The notes under the pieces are model-generated. The model ran no database searches, was not told the DNA's origin, and saw only the letters and a program-made list of their open reading frames with translations. DNA of 64,000 bases, from positions 56,343,891 to 56,407,890 of the forward strand of contig JALGPY010000003.1 in NCBI GenBank assembly GCA_023055425.1, written 5' to 3'. Below are positions 11,883 to 28,125 of the stretch, piece after piece (position 1 is the stretch's first letter; each line of letters starts with the position of its first letter). The translations under genes were made by a program, and so were the position numbers. The stretch is from Linanthus parryae (lineage: Eukaryota > Streptophyta > Magnoliopsida > Ericales > Polemoniaceae).

Positions 11883-13230
11883 CCTCCGGTAAACTCATGG
11901 TGGGATTTGAACCATGAGTTTATGTTTGAAATCTTCAAATTGAGAAGGCAATAGCGCTTTGGTGAAGCCATCAACAATTTGATTTGCACTAGAAACAAAG
12001 TGTACAATGAATTCACGATTTAGAACATTTTCACGCACGTAATGATAGTCAATCTCAATATGTTCTGTACGTGCGTGAAAAAGGGCATTAGCATTTAAGG
12101 ATAGGGCAGACATATTATCTGTCTAAATAACATGAGAATAAAAAAATTAAAATTTGAAATAACGTTTTGAACCATGAAATGTCAGCAGCTGCAGTAGGTA
12201 AGGCACGATACTCAGCTTCGGTTGAGGACCGAGCCACTACGGCCTGTTTCTTGGAGGCTGGGATTTGGGCCCAAGAAAACCACTAGACCTTGCGCCTATG
12301 GGAAGAGTACCAGCCCAATCAGCATCCGTAAAAATATGATAGAGGAAGATGACATTTTTGGTATAATACCCCATCGAATTTGGTGCATTGAAGGTAGCGT
12401 TAAATAAGTTTGGCACCACTTAAATGATTTTCAATCGGTGAGTGCATAAACTCACATAGGTGATTTATCGAAAAAGCAATAACAGGCCTACTAAAGGTCA
12501 AGTACTTAAGTGCTCCAAGTAATTGACAAAAGATGGAAGGATCAGGCAAATGATTACTATCAAACAGATTGTATTTGACACCAACAGTTAAGGGTATAAA
12601 GCATGACTTACAATTAGCCATATTAAAACTTTGCAAAACATCACTGATATATTTTTCTTGATGTATGAATATACCAGCAGAAGACCTCTGAATTTGTAAG
12701 CCCAAAAATAAGTGAGAGGGCCTAAGCTGGTCATTTCAAATGCATAATTGTTGATCACAAGATCAGTAATGAAACTACGATCATTTCCAGCACGAATTAT
12801 ATCATCGACATATCACAATAAAACCGTAAGTTTAGAAAAGGAACAAAGAATGAATAAGGAAGAGTCAACAATAGAAGATTTAAATCCTAAAGACAATAAA
12901 ACGTGGTAAAACGTACCATGTGCGAGGGGCTTGTTTCAGTCCATATATGGATTTCTAAAGTAAACACACATGACTAGGAAAGTGTGTGTTTTCAAACCCT
13001 TGGTGTAATTTTCTCGAAGAATGCCATGTTGAAACGCATTTTTAACGTCAAGTTGCTGCAATTGCCAAGAAGAGGTAGTAGCAGCAAACAGTAGCATGTT
13101 TAGCCACAAGACTAATCGTTTTTTCATAATCTAAGCCAGGAGTTTGATGAAACCCTTTAGCTACTAGACATGCTTTGAAATTAGAGATAGACCCATTGGA
13201 ATTGTATTTGGTCCAAAACCCATTTATTTC
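11883..13230 (-). pseudogene. Degenerate Ale-like copia pol (RT to RNase H)
   Basis: Broken frames on the minus strand line up with the C-terminal half of the younger element's polyprotein. They are an RT start (13215-13050: [20 protein letters not shown]), [16 protein letters not shown] (about 13070), the RT-connection region (12705-12400), DADWAGTLP (about 12330), and the RNase H tail HARTEHIEIDYHYV (about 12070) with DGFTKALL. Many stops and shifts. The 5' end is replaced by LINE sequence at about 13230, so gag, protease and integrase are lost. Confidence 0.8.
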
Positions 13231-13234
13231 CAAT

Positions 13235-15660
13235 TTCCTTTTCAGTACTTGTCTGATTTCCATTGCATGATTCGATCTTGCCTATGTGATTTCTCTGTCT
13301 TCTCGGCACTGTGGTGGAGTAGAAGAACTTAGTGTCTTGATCATTATATTTTAGGTAGTTAATCCTTGATCTCTGCTGCCAATAGTGTTATTCTTTGCAC
13401 CAAAGATGTCCTATTTCCTCTTAATTTTCCTTCTTTCCCATTCTTTGTTACTATCAAAAGGTTGTTCTTGAATCTTCCCCAGTCTTCCTTTGGCCCCTTC
13501 TAGCTTCATTCTGTTGTTCTCAATGGTCTTTTTCTTCCAAACATTTAGTTCTTTTATGCAATCATGGGGTTTCTGAGCTAGTTTGAACATCACTGGAACC
13601 ATTATTCTCTTGGTTCTAAGTTGTTGAGATAACCTCCCTGCAAGAGACCTCCCTTTTCCCGCTTTCTTCAAAATACAACTGAGGTCCTATCTTCTCAGTT
13701 ATTGGATCTGTGTTTGGCACCATGGCACAATGGTCAGAACCCACCATTGTTTCATGTAGAAGAGTGGAGGAAGGATGGTTGCACATCCATTGGCTATTGT
13801 GTATAACTCTGTCAATCCTTTCCCCAATATTGACCACCTTTATTTTATTTAACCAGGTAATGAGGGACCTTCAAACTTTTGCTCGATCACAATCACATTA
13901 GAAACCTTTTTAACAAAATCCTTTTAATCCTCCAATGTTTCACAATGCCTCCTCCTTACTTATCAACAACATCAGTAATATCATTTAACTCCCCTAAAAT
14001 GCACCGTGATTCAGTAATTCTTTTGTGAAAGTTCTTCAATAAGTTCCATGCTTCCAGTTTCTATTTATTTGAAGGATGGCATTAAATAAAGCTCCACATC
14101 TCTACACCATGTTGTGAAGCTACCTTAGTGTAAAAGCATCAAACACTTTTAAAGATAATACTTACAAGCACATCCTGAATCCACCACAGAGCCAGACCTC
14201 TTGAGAGAGCAAATGGGTCAACGTACTCTACAGATGTGAATCTCAATCTTCTTCTACATCTTTCCATTTTATCCCTTTTATTTTTAGTCTCCATAAAAAA
14301 TAGGAGACTGGGACAGCGGGCTACACATAGCCTTCTCAATATCTGAAGGTCAGGAATCGTCCCAACTCACAGAATTTCCAACTCGAGCTAACATTTAGCT
14401 TATGGTTGTTTAGGGCCAGCACCCACCGCCTCTTCTACCGTTAGTGCCTCATCCAATTCTTGTGTTCCTTCTGCGAATATGATTGTAGCTTTCCTCTCGA
14501 AATCCACCAGCCATTTCGAAAGGAACATAACTTCTTCTTTCGCCTTCCTACTCCTCTGTGCTTTGCCTTTTCTCATTTTGACTTGTCTCCGTTGTGCTCG
14601 CACCGCCATGATGTGTTTGATGTTTTCTTAAATTGCCTCTCCCTTCATTGTAATTGTCAATCTGTACTGGATTGCTTCCTTATGAGACCTGGCATTCTTC
14701 CCTTCGTATTGCTTTCTTTGAATTTAGGGCTTCTTGTTCATCATCGTTCCATCTTCCCCTTTTCAGAGAAAACAACCGATTGAAAATTGTGGCTAAATCG
14801 ATATCCCGCACTAGTGAAATGACTTCCGACATGTCCACAATTAAAAAAACAAATAGGCTTTAGTGATGCACGTTGGGATTATACTGATCCCCCTCTATTT
14901 GCATTCCTTTGTCACGAGTAATTTGAGTCTCTTTTCTAGGGTTGTCACTTGGTTCCTCCACACATTATTGGAATTTTTTGCACTGCCCTGCCCAACCCAT
15001 TTATCCTTGGAATTTCTTTATTTCGAAACCCTAACCACAATATCACCTTTCTTGTCTGTGTCCCTCCCATTCTTTGTTGTAATGTGACACACGTTCTTCT
15101 CCCTGTCATTCTCTGTACTCTAAGGACGCACTGCCGTTCTCCCCAAACCGTCCACAAGATCATCCTTCGTTCTTTGTCTTCTGTGCAAACGCTCATCCTC
15201 ATTCTCTGCATCGTTGTTGTAACGCGCTAACATCACTGTCTCATTTTCTTATTCCAGGAATCCGATGCCAATTCCCCTCATGTCTTGACCAGAGTGTTCC
15301 TCGTATGCTTTCTTTCATCCTCGGTTCGACTCTCGGATCCGAGTTGTATCCTGCATCTTTCCTATGTTCTTTGTTCACGGACCGACAATTGTAGTCGGCG
15401 TGACCAAGCCGGCCACATCAATAACAAAAGTTCCCCAAGCGTTCATATTTGAAACTCACCCATCTTTCCAACTCGGTCTTGCTTTCCATCATAACCCCCT
15501 TCAAAAGAGGGTGCTCTGTATTTATCTCAACTTTTATTCTGAATACGACCTCGCACCCATGATTCACGACACGATTCAATCTATTCCAGCAAGAGACTCA
15601 TAAACTGAACTCACTTCCCCATTTTAGTGAAAGTCCTACTTCTAAAAAAAAGGCAAGTTT
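13235..15660 (-). pseudogene. Second, decayed and 3'-truncated L1-type LINE
   Basis: Minus-strand order: a CCHC knuckle (near 15420-15380, containing CYCGRLGHADYNC); the basic C-terminus of ORF1 (14609-14400); the ORF2 endonuclease N-terminus (14339-14139, with SLLFFMETKNK); the endonuclease C-terminus (13837-13616, with GSDHC); and the linker before the RT (13671-13411), reaching a KYNDQDTKFFYS block at about 13330. The RT and everything after it are missing at the junction with the copia relic. Frames are interrupted throughout. It is related to, but clearly diverged from, the LINE at 1975-11621. Confidence 0.75.
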
Positions 15661-15754
15661 GTTCAAAAAATAAAACTATTTTTTCCAAAAGAACAAAAAA
15701 AAAAAAAACTATACCATATCAGCAGAGAGACCAGTGAAGGACGAGGCCTACTTC

Positions 15755-15854
15755 AGCCCAATTACACTGCCTAAACATACCGACTGGGCCCTTCTAGTGC
15801 TGATCTCAAAATCGGCCCAAATTAAACGACGATGGTATTTTTCGATTAGGGTTT
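15755..15854 (+). promoter_or_regulatory. RPL17 promoter: site II-type boxes and a telo-box
   Basis: Three GCCCA-type (site II) elements lie upstream of RPL17: AGCCCAATT at 15755-15763, TGGGCCC at 15785-15791 and GGCCCAAATT at 15814-15823. A telo-box in reverse orientation (ATTAGGGTTT) sits at 15845-15854. Site II boxes (TCP-factor targets) combined with a telo-box are the known signature of plant ribosomal protein and other growth-coupled promoters. A pyrimidine-rich leader follows before the ATG at 15934. Confidence 0.75.
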
Positions 15855-15933
15855 CATTTCATCCTCTATAGAAAGCGGCTTCCTTCTCCTTCTTCATCCG
15901 GCGAACACGCAGACCACCACCTCGAGCTGCAAC

Positions 15934-19576
<3,643 letters not shown>

Positions 19577-20270
19577 AAAAGCTGTAGTCGTAATAGGATA
19601 TTTAACGAGATTTTGGAAGTTACTGTCAGTTACTATTTGATAAATACTGCCCCTGGGTTTTGGTTGTCTTGTAAGGATATATGTATCTGCATCCTTTTTT
19701 TGGTCTCACAATACAATTTGATTGGTTAAGACTGGTTGGTGTATACCATGCTTTCATTATCGATGTCTCCCTTCTCAGAGACACTGTGTGCTGATGATCT
19801 ACATGTTTGGTAACTGGTTATGGAATTCTGATTCTATGCTCATCAAGTGTGCTGTTTATTGTCTGAAGAGTCTAGGCTGCTAGTTTCGGTCTTAGGTGGC
19901 ATGGTGTGAAGCTATCTTGGCATGAAATCATTGATGTTTGCCCTGATGGGATTTATTTAGTGTAACCTCGTTCCTCAATTTTCTCGTTTGCTCTGATGTG
20001 TTTTACACGGTTTACCTCTGATCCTTATTTTCCTGTACTTGTAAAGGTGTTGGCTGATTCCCCAGTTTATTTACCAGGCCAGCATTTTGCTTCTGTTCAG
20101 AACCCAATTTCTGTAAGTTGATGGTTGCAAAACTATCCCTGTTACATACCTAAAGAGTTTCTACATTCTCAGTGTAATAAACCATGCCCAAGGAGTGGAG
20201 TTTGACTGGCCTTTTCAGACGAAACAGAGTTCTGAGTTTCTTTGTTGGGGCTTGCTCCCTTGCGCTGACA
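19577..20270. other. RPL17 3' flank; nothing else recognised
   Basis: The 3' UTR begins after the TAA; a specific polyadenylation site could not be assigned. The rest is unremarkable AT-rich sequence up to the left boundary of the large tandem duplication at 20271. Confidence 0.5.
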
Positions 20271-20659
20271 TGACCTCAAAACTACACCTACTATAACTAC
20301 ACTGCTGACACTTGTGCAAAACCAATACTACCAAAACAATGTAATTTTTAATCCGTAACTGAGTCACTTTGACTTGGTAATTTGGGTACCAAAACAATGT
20401 AATTTTTTAATAATTTTTTCATGGTATTTTAGAATAAACTTTCCTCTATAACACCATGCAAAGATTACCAAATTCATGTATCGTTTTGCTAATCAAATCA
20501 CCGGATGAAAGTAACCTAGTGAATAGTGACAAAAAGTGAAGTAGGCTGAAACAGGCGAAACAGAGGTAGTACTACACAACTAGAACCATGAAGTGACTAA
20601 CATGATCTATACTCTCCTTCATGAACTGCGGGTAGCGGCATGAATATACTGCAACTTCA

Positions 20660-20960
20660 GCTTGCTACAAAGTGGTTGATCTTGTTGAGAAGATAAATCT
20701 TCGGTGAAAGTATCTACAATTTGTCATGCGTTAAGAACTTTGTACATATTCAGCAACTTAGACACCACCATCGCCCTGACAAAGTGATACTCAATCTCTT
20801 TGTGCTTAGTACTGGCATTTAACACATGCTTAGCAGCTAAAGCCGTAGCAGAAAAATTGGCAGACCATATGAAGTTGCAGGATTCGAGACAACTCCTAAA
20901 TCGTGGACCAAGAAGTTTCAACCACCTTAGTATGGAAGTTGTGACTCCTAGGGCTCTTTA
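20660..20960 (-). pseudogene. Copia RNase H fragment
   Basis: A short minus-strand frame (20921-20724) resembles the RNase H tail of copia polyproteins (FSATALAAKHVLNASTKHKE, then IEYHFVRAMVV). The flanking sequence is degraded. An almost identical fragment sits in unit 2 (37396-37593), so it predates the duplication. Confidence 0.65.
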
Positions 20961-21717
20961 TTCAACTTCAATACTGTACGAGGCCACTGAATCTTATTTC
21001 TTAGAGCACCATAAAATTAGATTTTCACCCCCATAAACGCATAACCCATTGGTAAATAGAACACGAGGACTCCTCGTTGGAACACTAGAGATGCTTCTTT
21101 TTGATTAATGATCACTGAAACACGATGATCCATCTATTTCTAACCGATTATACCTTGTGAACTCTACTTTTCTTCAAAAAACATGTTTTCTATTTAGAGT
21201 AACTATATCCCCTCTTTTCTTAGGTCATCTAGCTTAAACTAACCAAACTCTCTACCCTAGGTCACACCTAACGATCTCTACTTTATTTTCGGTTATTGAT
21301 ACGGGATGTTGTTCTAACCCATCATTCTATGTAGCAAAATCCTGTCTTTCATCGGTGAATTACTAACACCTATTTTTGATTCGCATCGACTTGAATCCCG
21401 TATGCCATGAAGCAAAATTATCAAAACATAGAACATAAACTTAAAATTATCTATTAAGCATGTAGCATGAATTAGAAATCAAGTATTAAATGCGGAAACA
21501 TAGCCCTAGGAACACGATCCGGGCCCCAGCAAACAAGTCTACTTCGTGAAAATATGAATCAATATAATAATGGATTATTTCATAGTTCAAGATAAGAAAA
21601 TTTGATATATAAGACGGTGTTTAACATAGCAATGATTATGCTAGCTTCTGTTAGAGAGACTAACTGTCCATTTTTAAGGCATTTAGCTACACTTGATAAT
21701 TTACACTAGTATTAGTA

Positions 21718-21744
21718 CTAGTTTTGAATCCGTGCGATGCACGG
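21718..21744 (-). mobile_element. Helitron 3' terminus (minus strand)
   Basis: Read on the minus strand: hairpin CCGTGC-ATC-GCACGG (21744-21730), an 8-nt spacer, then CTAG (21721-21718) followed by T, the canonical Helitron 3' end. It matches the 3' end of the intact element at 22902-24195 but in the opposite orientation, and is shared with unit 2 (38387-38413). The matching 5' end was not found, so the element's extent is unknown. Confidence 0.65.
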
Positions 21745-22901
21745 AAACATGACCTCGAAGAAGACTAGCTTATAATTAGTGTATTACTTTGTGGACTGAC
21801 TAACAAGAATCAGACGCAAATTGATACAACAATTACATTGCGTATATCTATAAATTTTATATGTTTGATAATTTCTTTAAATAATCTCAAGAGCTATTGA
21901 GACAAACATTCTTGTCTTTTAAGAACAAATGTTAATTACTAAATAATGTAATGAAAACATGAATTATTAGTTTTTAATAGATAAATAATATTTTGCCGTT
22001 ATTCACTTGATTTTTATTTTAAACAATCAATTATTTCTCTTTCTCATAGAAAAATGTATAAATTTGAATATTACATATTTATCTATTTTTGTGAATCGGT
22101 GTTAGATTCTATCATAAAATAAGCCATGCTAGATTATAATATAGGATTTTAGTTTTATTTGCAAACCTTATATTTCACTCATTACATATGCAAATACAAT
22201 TTTAATTTTTCATATATTTATTTTTGAAGTTACAACAATTCTTAAAAAAATAATAATAATTTATAGTTAACGTAAGGAGCCCTATACGTACTTGTGCGGA
22301 TTTATGATATGCTCTTGGTCTCAGGCTCTGCTTATTACCGACTCCTTTCTAGATTTTACTTACACGTCCCTAATGATATACTATGCCCTAAGAACTGTAC
22401 TGAATTTAACCCAACGTTGTGATGTCCGTATCGACATCCTGAATGCGCCACGAGATCCTAAGAGTCACTAATCCTTTTCCCCAATCATTAGATCTCCGGT
22501 TTGAGTTAAATGCCTTTGAATGCCAGACAATTCTTTCAATTCCCCACCACACCCTTTATGAGACGTCTTGATACGAGATATTATTTTTATTATTTAGTTA
22601 TTTATTAGTTAATCAGTTATTAGTAATTTTATTTTATATTTAGTTGATCCTGGCTTGGCCTGTAAAAGTCTAGAGTTAGGCTAGGTTAGTTTATTTATTT
22701 AAGCAATGTACTCAAGCATTATTATTCAGCCAATGAAAATAAATTCAATTCTTGTTCTCAGTTCTTATTCTCGTGAATCTCCCAATCACTTCCTCCTAAA
22801 TTCTTCAGTTCTTCTCCTCTGAATCTGTCCAATTCTTCCTATCTCGATACTGTAAGTATCATTTAAATATTAAATAAAATGACCAATAACTGATTAACTA
22901 A
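21745..22901. other. AT-rich, unrecognised; probably old Helitron or other repeat
   Basis: No coding frame. The first few hundred bases probably belong to the minus-strand Helitron whose 3' end is at 21718. Conserved in unit 2 (38414-39558), so it predates the duplication. Confidence 0.4.
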
Positions 22902-24195
22902 TCTATATATACTATTTGAGAATGTCCTCTCAAGCTTTGCGTGAGAAAATGCCACGTGGAATTTCAATTAATTAATCAATATATGATAAATAAAATATCA
23001 AAATCCATATATGGAAGTTGTGATTAAATGTTAATATAATTGATTCATTTGTCTATTCCGTTTGTCTTTAATAAAATAAAACATATGTTAACTTTTAAAT
23101 ACCTCATGTTTTTTAGGAGAAATTACATCATGTTTGGTAACGTTTTTCAAACATTTTTGTAAGTAACGACCAACATGGAAATCGATGTAAAAGTTGTCAT
23201 ATAAAAATAGACAATCCATCCCCAAATACATGAGCAAAAATGGGAAATCCGTCTTAAAAAGGAAATGTGAAACAATGCGTTTTAAATTTTCACTCAAAAT
23301 AGAAATGTAAAATAATAAAAATAATTTGATTGCATCAATCAAACCAATGTAGTAAAAAAAAATGTCAAATGTGATTGGTTCAAATATTTATATATAAATC
23401 CACTTTGGTTTACTAGATAAAGCCTCACTTTTTTGAAACCCAATTTTTTTCAAATTCCATGTTCCAGAGAAAACTCAAACCTGTCCAGAGCAGCCCCCCC
23501 CCTCCCTTCTCAGTCCGCCTCCTCCAAGAAACTCAGACAGCAACCAGCGACAACCTCAGGCGGTCTCTAGCAGCATTGACTCACACATACCCAGGTCATA
23601 TCAATGACCCCTTCCATATACGAGTCCCGATTAGGCGAACCAACTATGGCATCGAACATACTCTAAGCGAAAAGCCGGTTCTCGATCGATTGTGTTTCTG
23701 TTAGCATTTGTCTTTGTGTATCTTTTAATATGTATGACAAAGAATATTAAATTGAATTTTTAGCTTTCCTCTTTCTCTAAATTGTTTATCTTGGTAGGAT
23801 GTTCTTTGATGTGTTAAGCAACTCATTGGGAATTCTTTTCAGTCTTTATCTTCGATGGCTAGCAAAATGTTTGTTTCATTTCGCTATTTTGGTACTTTCT
23901 TTTGATTCTATCTTATGTCTAATGCACTCTGTATTGTTGATGTACCTTCTTTATGTCACGAATCACTTATAGATATTCACATATAACAACAGGTCAGTCT
24001 AATTTACTTTAGTTTATATAATGAGTTCATACAGCTTTATTTTAGAGTATTGTGTTTCTAAAAGTAAATGAGCAATGAATGAAAACCGTGTGTGCAAAAT
24101 AAAATGAGTGATATGGAAAACTTTGCATATAGTACATTGATGACCTTGCCTCTATAGAATTCATGTTTCCGTGCATCGCACGGGTTCAAGGCTAG
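22902..24195 (+). mobile_element. Non-autonomous Helitron, 1294 bp, with both ends and an empty site
   Basis: It starts TCTATATATACTATTTGAG after an A and ends with hairpin CCGTGC-ATC-GCACGG (24169-24183), 8 nt, then CTAG (24192-24195) before a T. That is the A|TC...CTRR|T arrangement of Helitrons, with no target duplication. Unit 2 has the uninterrupted site at 39558/39559 (GATTAAATAA|TAAATAAC). No Rep/helicase is encoded, so it was mobilised in trans. A short C-rich open frame at 23459-23704 has no recognisable product. Confidence 0.92.
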
Positions 24196-26568
24196 TAAAT
24201 AACTAAATAACAAAACAATAACGATACTATTCACGTCTCTTATACTTACTACCCTTATTGAAATTGTACAAGATATTGTACTCATTGACTTGATGCCTTG
24301 TCCACCCTTTTTACCGGTTGCAACCTGAATCGATACATCTTCTGAATACTATATTGTTTTTTACAAGTAATTCTCCACAGCCGCACCTATTTTTCCTCTT
24401 CCCAATATCCCAAGATAGACTACAATTCGCATATAATCCATATTCGCTTCTGATGTGCTACTCCGTTACTGGTCCCCATCTAAACCTCTTTTCAATCACC
24501 CCTGATTTTTGTTACGAATCCTACTGTGTTTTCTTAATCTTATTTGATTTTTATATATACTCATGGCACTTCATGCAATCAAACTAGCTTGGTTAACGTT
24601 TACTGAATGTATTATCCCATGCGTTACTTCTAGATACTTATATCCTCCTACCGCACTCTTAACCCACCTATGCAAACCTAGATCTCTTTCATTTGTATTG
24701 AGACTACTCTCTTTTCCCATAACATGTATTCATTATCCAGGAGATATAAATCATGTTCATGTTAGCTATTTCCATGATCCACCGATATTCGAACCTATAG
24801 TCAATCCACTTCTATAAGTCCATCAAGTTTCACTCATCACCATTTATACAACAGTATTCTATGATATCACGGCGTTTCATGTTTAGGACTTAATCCTTTT
24901 TTCTACAAATCCCTTCACCAGTTCCTTCTATGTGCCCTGTACCACAAAGGGTATCATTTCATTGTCTAAACAAATTTAACCTTTAGTTGTCTTTATTATT
25001 GTAGAAACATCACAACCTGGGTCCCTTGCTCGTCATGAACCTTTCCTAATTCTATCACATATCCTAAAAATATTCTTCGATATAAATTCTTGAGTCTCCG
25101 ACTAATTTATATGCCTTCACAAACACCTTTATATGTTCTCAGATGTGATTGTCCTCATCATATGCCCTAATAGGTTCACTGCTATACTTGGGTTTAATAT
25201 TCTTATGACCCAAATTCTTATTTAGGAGAACCTATCCATGCCCTATCGTGTTTTCCAGTATGAATCATATTAAAATCATGGATGCTAAAACAAAGTCAAC
25301 CGAATAGAATACCTTAAGTCCAATCACTCTTCCTAGCTCCCGCCTAGTAGTAATGCAGCTACCACGTTCCGGCTTCCCCATTATATGTATTAATATATCA
25401 AGCAAACACATTGCTATATCATCATAAATAATGCAATATAAACTTTATGCCAAACCTTTTATCGATTTATGGATCATTCGGCCGGTATCAATACCATCAA
25501 CATAATATTTCCCCTTCCACATTTCATTTTCATAATCATGCGCCTATTTGTATGGTTTTTGTCTTGATTCTCCGATTTTAGTAGTGGTGGGTATTTCTCA
25601 ATTTTGGAAACTAGTAAAATTTGGAATCTACTGATACTTCTTATTGATTTATTACCTAATATTTGTGAAATTATGATTACTTGGAGCTAGATTTCTAAAG
25701 AAACTATTAGGATTTGAGACATGGCTCGGGGAAGGTGATTTAGAGTACTTATAACCATCTTTCAATAGAAGAAAGTAGATCTCCATTTCATTGAGTTTAC
25801 AATAAGTTATGATCATTAGAAAATAACTAGTTAATAAGCTATTTCGGACACTTCGAAATATTTTTCGGCGTCTTCAAAACCAATCTCCTCGCAACAAATT
25901 CGAAGCAATTTTTTTGGACTTGAGTTTTATTCATTCAGTTGAATCCCAAAGCATGACACTTTGAGTATTATCATAAGGGAGTAATAATGCAAACCTTGCA
26001 GGAGCAAACATACTTCAATTTCACGGATTACACCAAAAGTTATGAAGCCTGAAAATCCAACACCAATTCCTAGACTATAACCATGACTGTCACACACAAA
26101 GAAGTGCTACAACTTTGAGGAAGAATTTGAGTTGGTTATAGGGTGACTCAAGTTATTACTTTAACACAAGAGTTGTATTGTTCACTGGGAACAAGTGGAT
26201 CCAATCCGTTCACAAATCTATCAACCCGAGATAGAGTTAAGGAGTCCAGAACATGGCACCATATTATGCCGTAAAAACGGTCCAGAGGGAATAAAAAACA
26301 CGAATAACATGTTCTGGTTAGGATTAGATGATCATAACTTGTTTATGAAGTTATATAGGCTATTCCCGTTTGATTTGCATCGAGAAACCAACAAGAATAA
26401 GGAATTACCGCAACTCCAACAATACTTTGGTAATTTTACGGCGGACCCGAATCACAATGATGCACATCGCCGGAAGCATCTCAACCTCAAAATCATGAAT
26501 CAAAAACATGATTATGGTGATTAATTTAACCAAATTACAATGATGAGAGAGAATTAACAAATTACGGG
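24196..26568. other. AT-rich region shared by both units, no gene recognised
   Basis: Several short frames (24563-24817, 26195-26524) have counterparts in unit 2 (39932-40186, 41561 onward), but they show no motif, do not look like proteins, and may only reflect duplication of the DNA. No promoter or RNA gene was recognised. Confidence 0.4.
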
Positions 26569-26832
26569 TTAGGCTTCCTCAAAATTCTTACTGAATGTCT
26601 CCATCGAAATTTGGTCAAATGACGAACATGAGGGTTTTGTTTCGCCTGGTGTTAAGAAGCTACCACCTACTGCAGTTCTAGAACATGATGAGCTGTTAGA
26701 GTTGTTGCAGTTCTGGTGGAAAGCTTTGATGGAGTTATTTTGAAAAATGAAGGTGATGGTGAACATATGTGTTAAATTAATAGTTGGGGTGGGTTGAGGT
26801 GATTCATCAGTTGGGTTGTGAGGTGATGGCAT
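26569..26832 (-). CDS. Unrecognised 87-aa open frame, conserved between the two units
   Basis: Minus-strand frame starting MPSPHNPTDESPQP, with a Pro/Thr-rich start, an Asn/Ser-rich middle and a C-terminus ending ETFSKN. Its duplicate at 53510-53776 stays open over its whole length (88 aa) with a few substitutions and one indel that is exactly 3 bp (SSF versus NSSF near residue 70). No domain was recognised. It could be an exon or relic of a minus-strand gene, or a chance frame; the case for coding is weak. Confidence 0.3.
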   Translation of the reverse strand: MPSPHNPTDESPQPTPTINLTHMFTITFIFQNNSIKAFHQNCNNSNSSSCSRTAVGGSFLTPGETKPSCSSFDQISMETFSKNFEEA

Positions 26833-28103
26833 TTCATAGGTTGAGGTGTCTAGTGTTTATAATGTTTATGCAAGCTTGTGTTCACATGGGGGCGGGGTGG
26901 GTACGTGTAGTTATACGAAATTTTAAGATAGTTGTAGGAATGTCTTATTTTCATTAAATTTTATTTCAACCCGCTGAACTTATATTAATTATAATTTGAT
27001 CTGTGCCATTCTTGAAACTTTATTTTTCCAGAACTGAGCTGGTACTGATTGAGGAATAATTACACAGTGACATCTAAGATTTATGATAATTCTATTTTGC
27101 CCCACCACTTATACAATATTACATCATCACCCCTTATTAGCCTATGGTCATTATCCAACTTTTACTTAACTGGGGAAATAGAAAATTGTATTTGCACTAT
27201 GACCCAAAAAGTTTGAATTATTGTACACTAAAAAAATTCAGGGTGTTACATTATCATAAAAAATGTTGGTGGATTGTGAAGGAAAAGACACAATTCTTTG
27301 AATAGCGTCTTAAGACCATGGAATTTTAGCTGCAGTTGTAGAAAGAGCTCTAAATGCATCTAAGATCTTGCAGCTGGTACCTACTTTTTTTGTTCCACAG
27401 TGTATGAGATTGGTACAAATTAGACCACAAAGCCAATAGTAACTCTTATGCGTGACGAGTTACCAGCGCAATCTACACCAGCATGCTTGACCATCTATAG
27501 AATTGGATGGATAACACATACCATGATTATAAGTTCCTTGTAAGTAGCTAAATATTATTTTAGCGCCAATCATATGTGAAGTAGTAGGTGAGTGCATGGT
27601 TTGACACATTAATTTACTCCAAATGATATATTAGGTCTCGCGAATGTACAATACTACAATGCGCCCAAAAACTGTCTAAATTGAGTTGGGTTAGGTACGG
27701 GAGTACATCACTCATATGCTACTTAATGCCAGTTGCAGTGGGAGTTTCATCATCAACAGAGTGATATCATTTCTCGTGTATGTGTCAAATACAGGCATGT
27801 AGACAATGAGCTGAGCTTTGTTGGGGGGGGGGGGGGTGGTGAAATTAACCTCGCTTCACAAGTCTGAAGCTCAGGTCTGTCATCATGGCCGGCAGCCGAA
27901 ACGGCTACTTTAGACCCAGGGCGGCATGGCCCCCGTGTTTTATAGTTGGACTTTTTCTTGAAGATAATCGTGATTAATGTAATTACATAGTTTAGTGTGT
28001 AATTTCAATAAGTTCCATTTTATTTTTTAGTGGCAATTCTCATTTTGGACACAAACTTTAACAAAGTTCAAAATCTTGTTGATGACATATATTACACTTT
28101 TAG
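26833..28103. other. Non-coding; GC-rich patch and G-run
   Basis: No gene recognised. It holds a run of about 15 G near 27826 and a GC-rich, hairpin-prone patch at about 27875-27945, both repeated in unit 2 (about 54773 and 54815-54890). Otherwise AT-rich. Confidence 0.4.
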
Positions 28104-28125
28104 TTTTTCTTTATCAAAAAAATAA

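Noticed and set aside
22902..24195. Helitron carrying a captured gene (frame 23459-23704)
   Set aside because: The frame is a short C-rich stretch with no recognisable protein similarity; gene capture cannot be supported.
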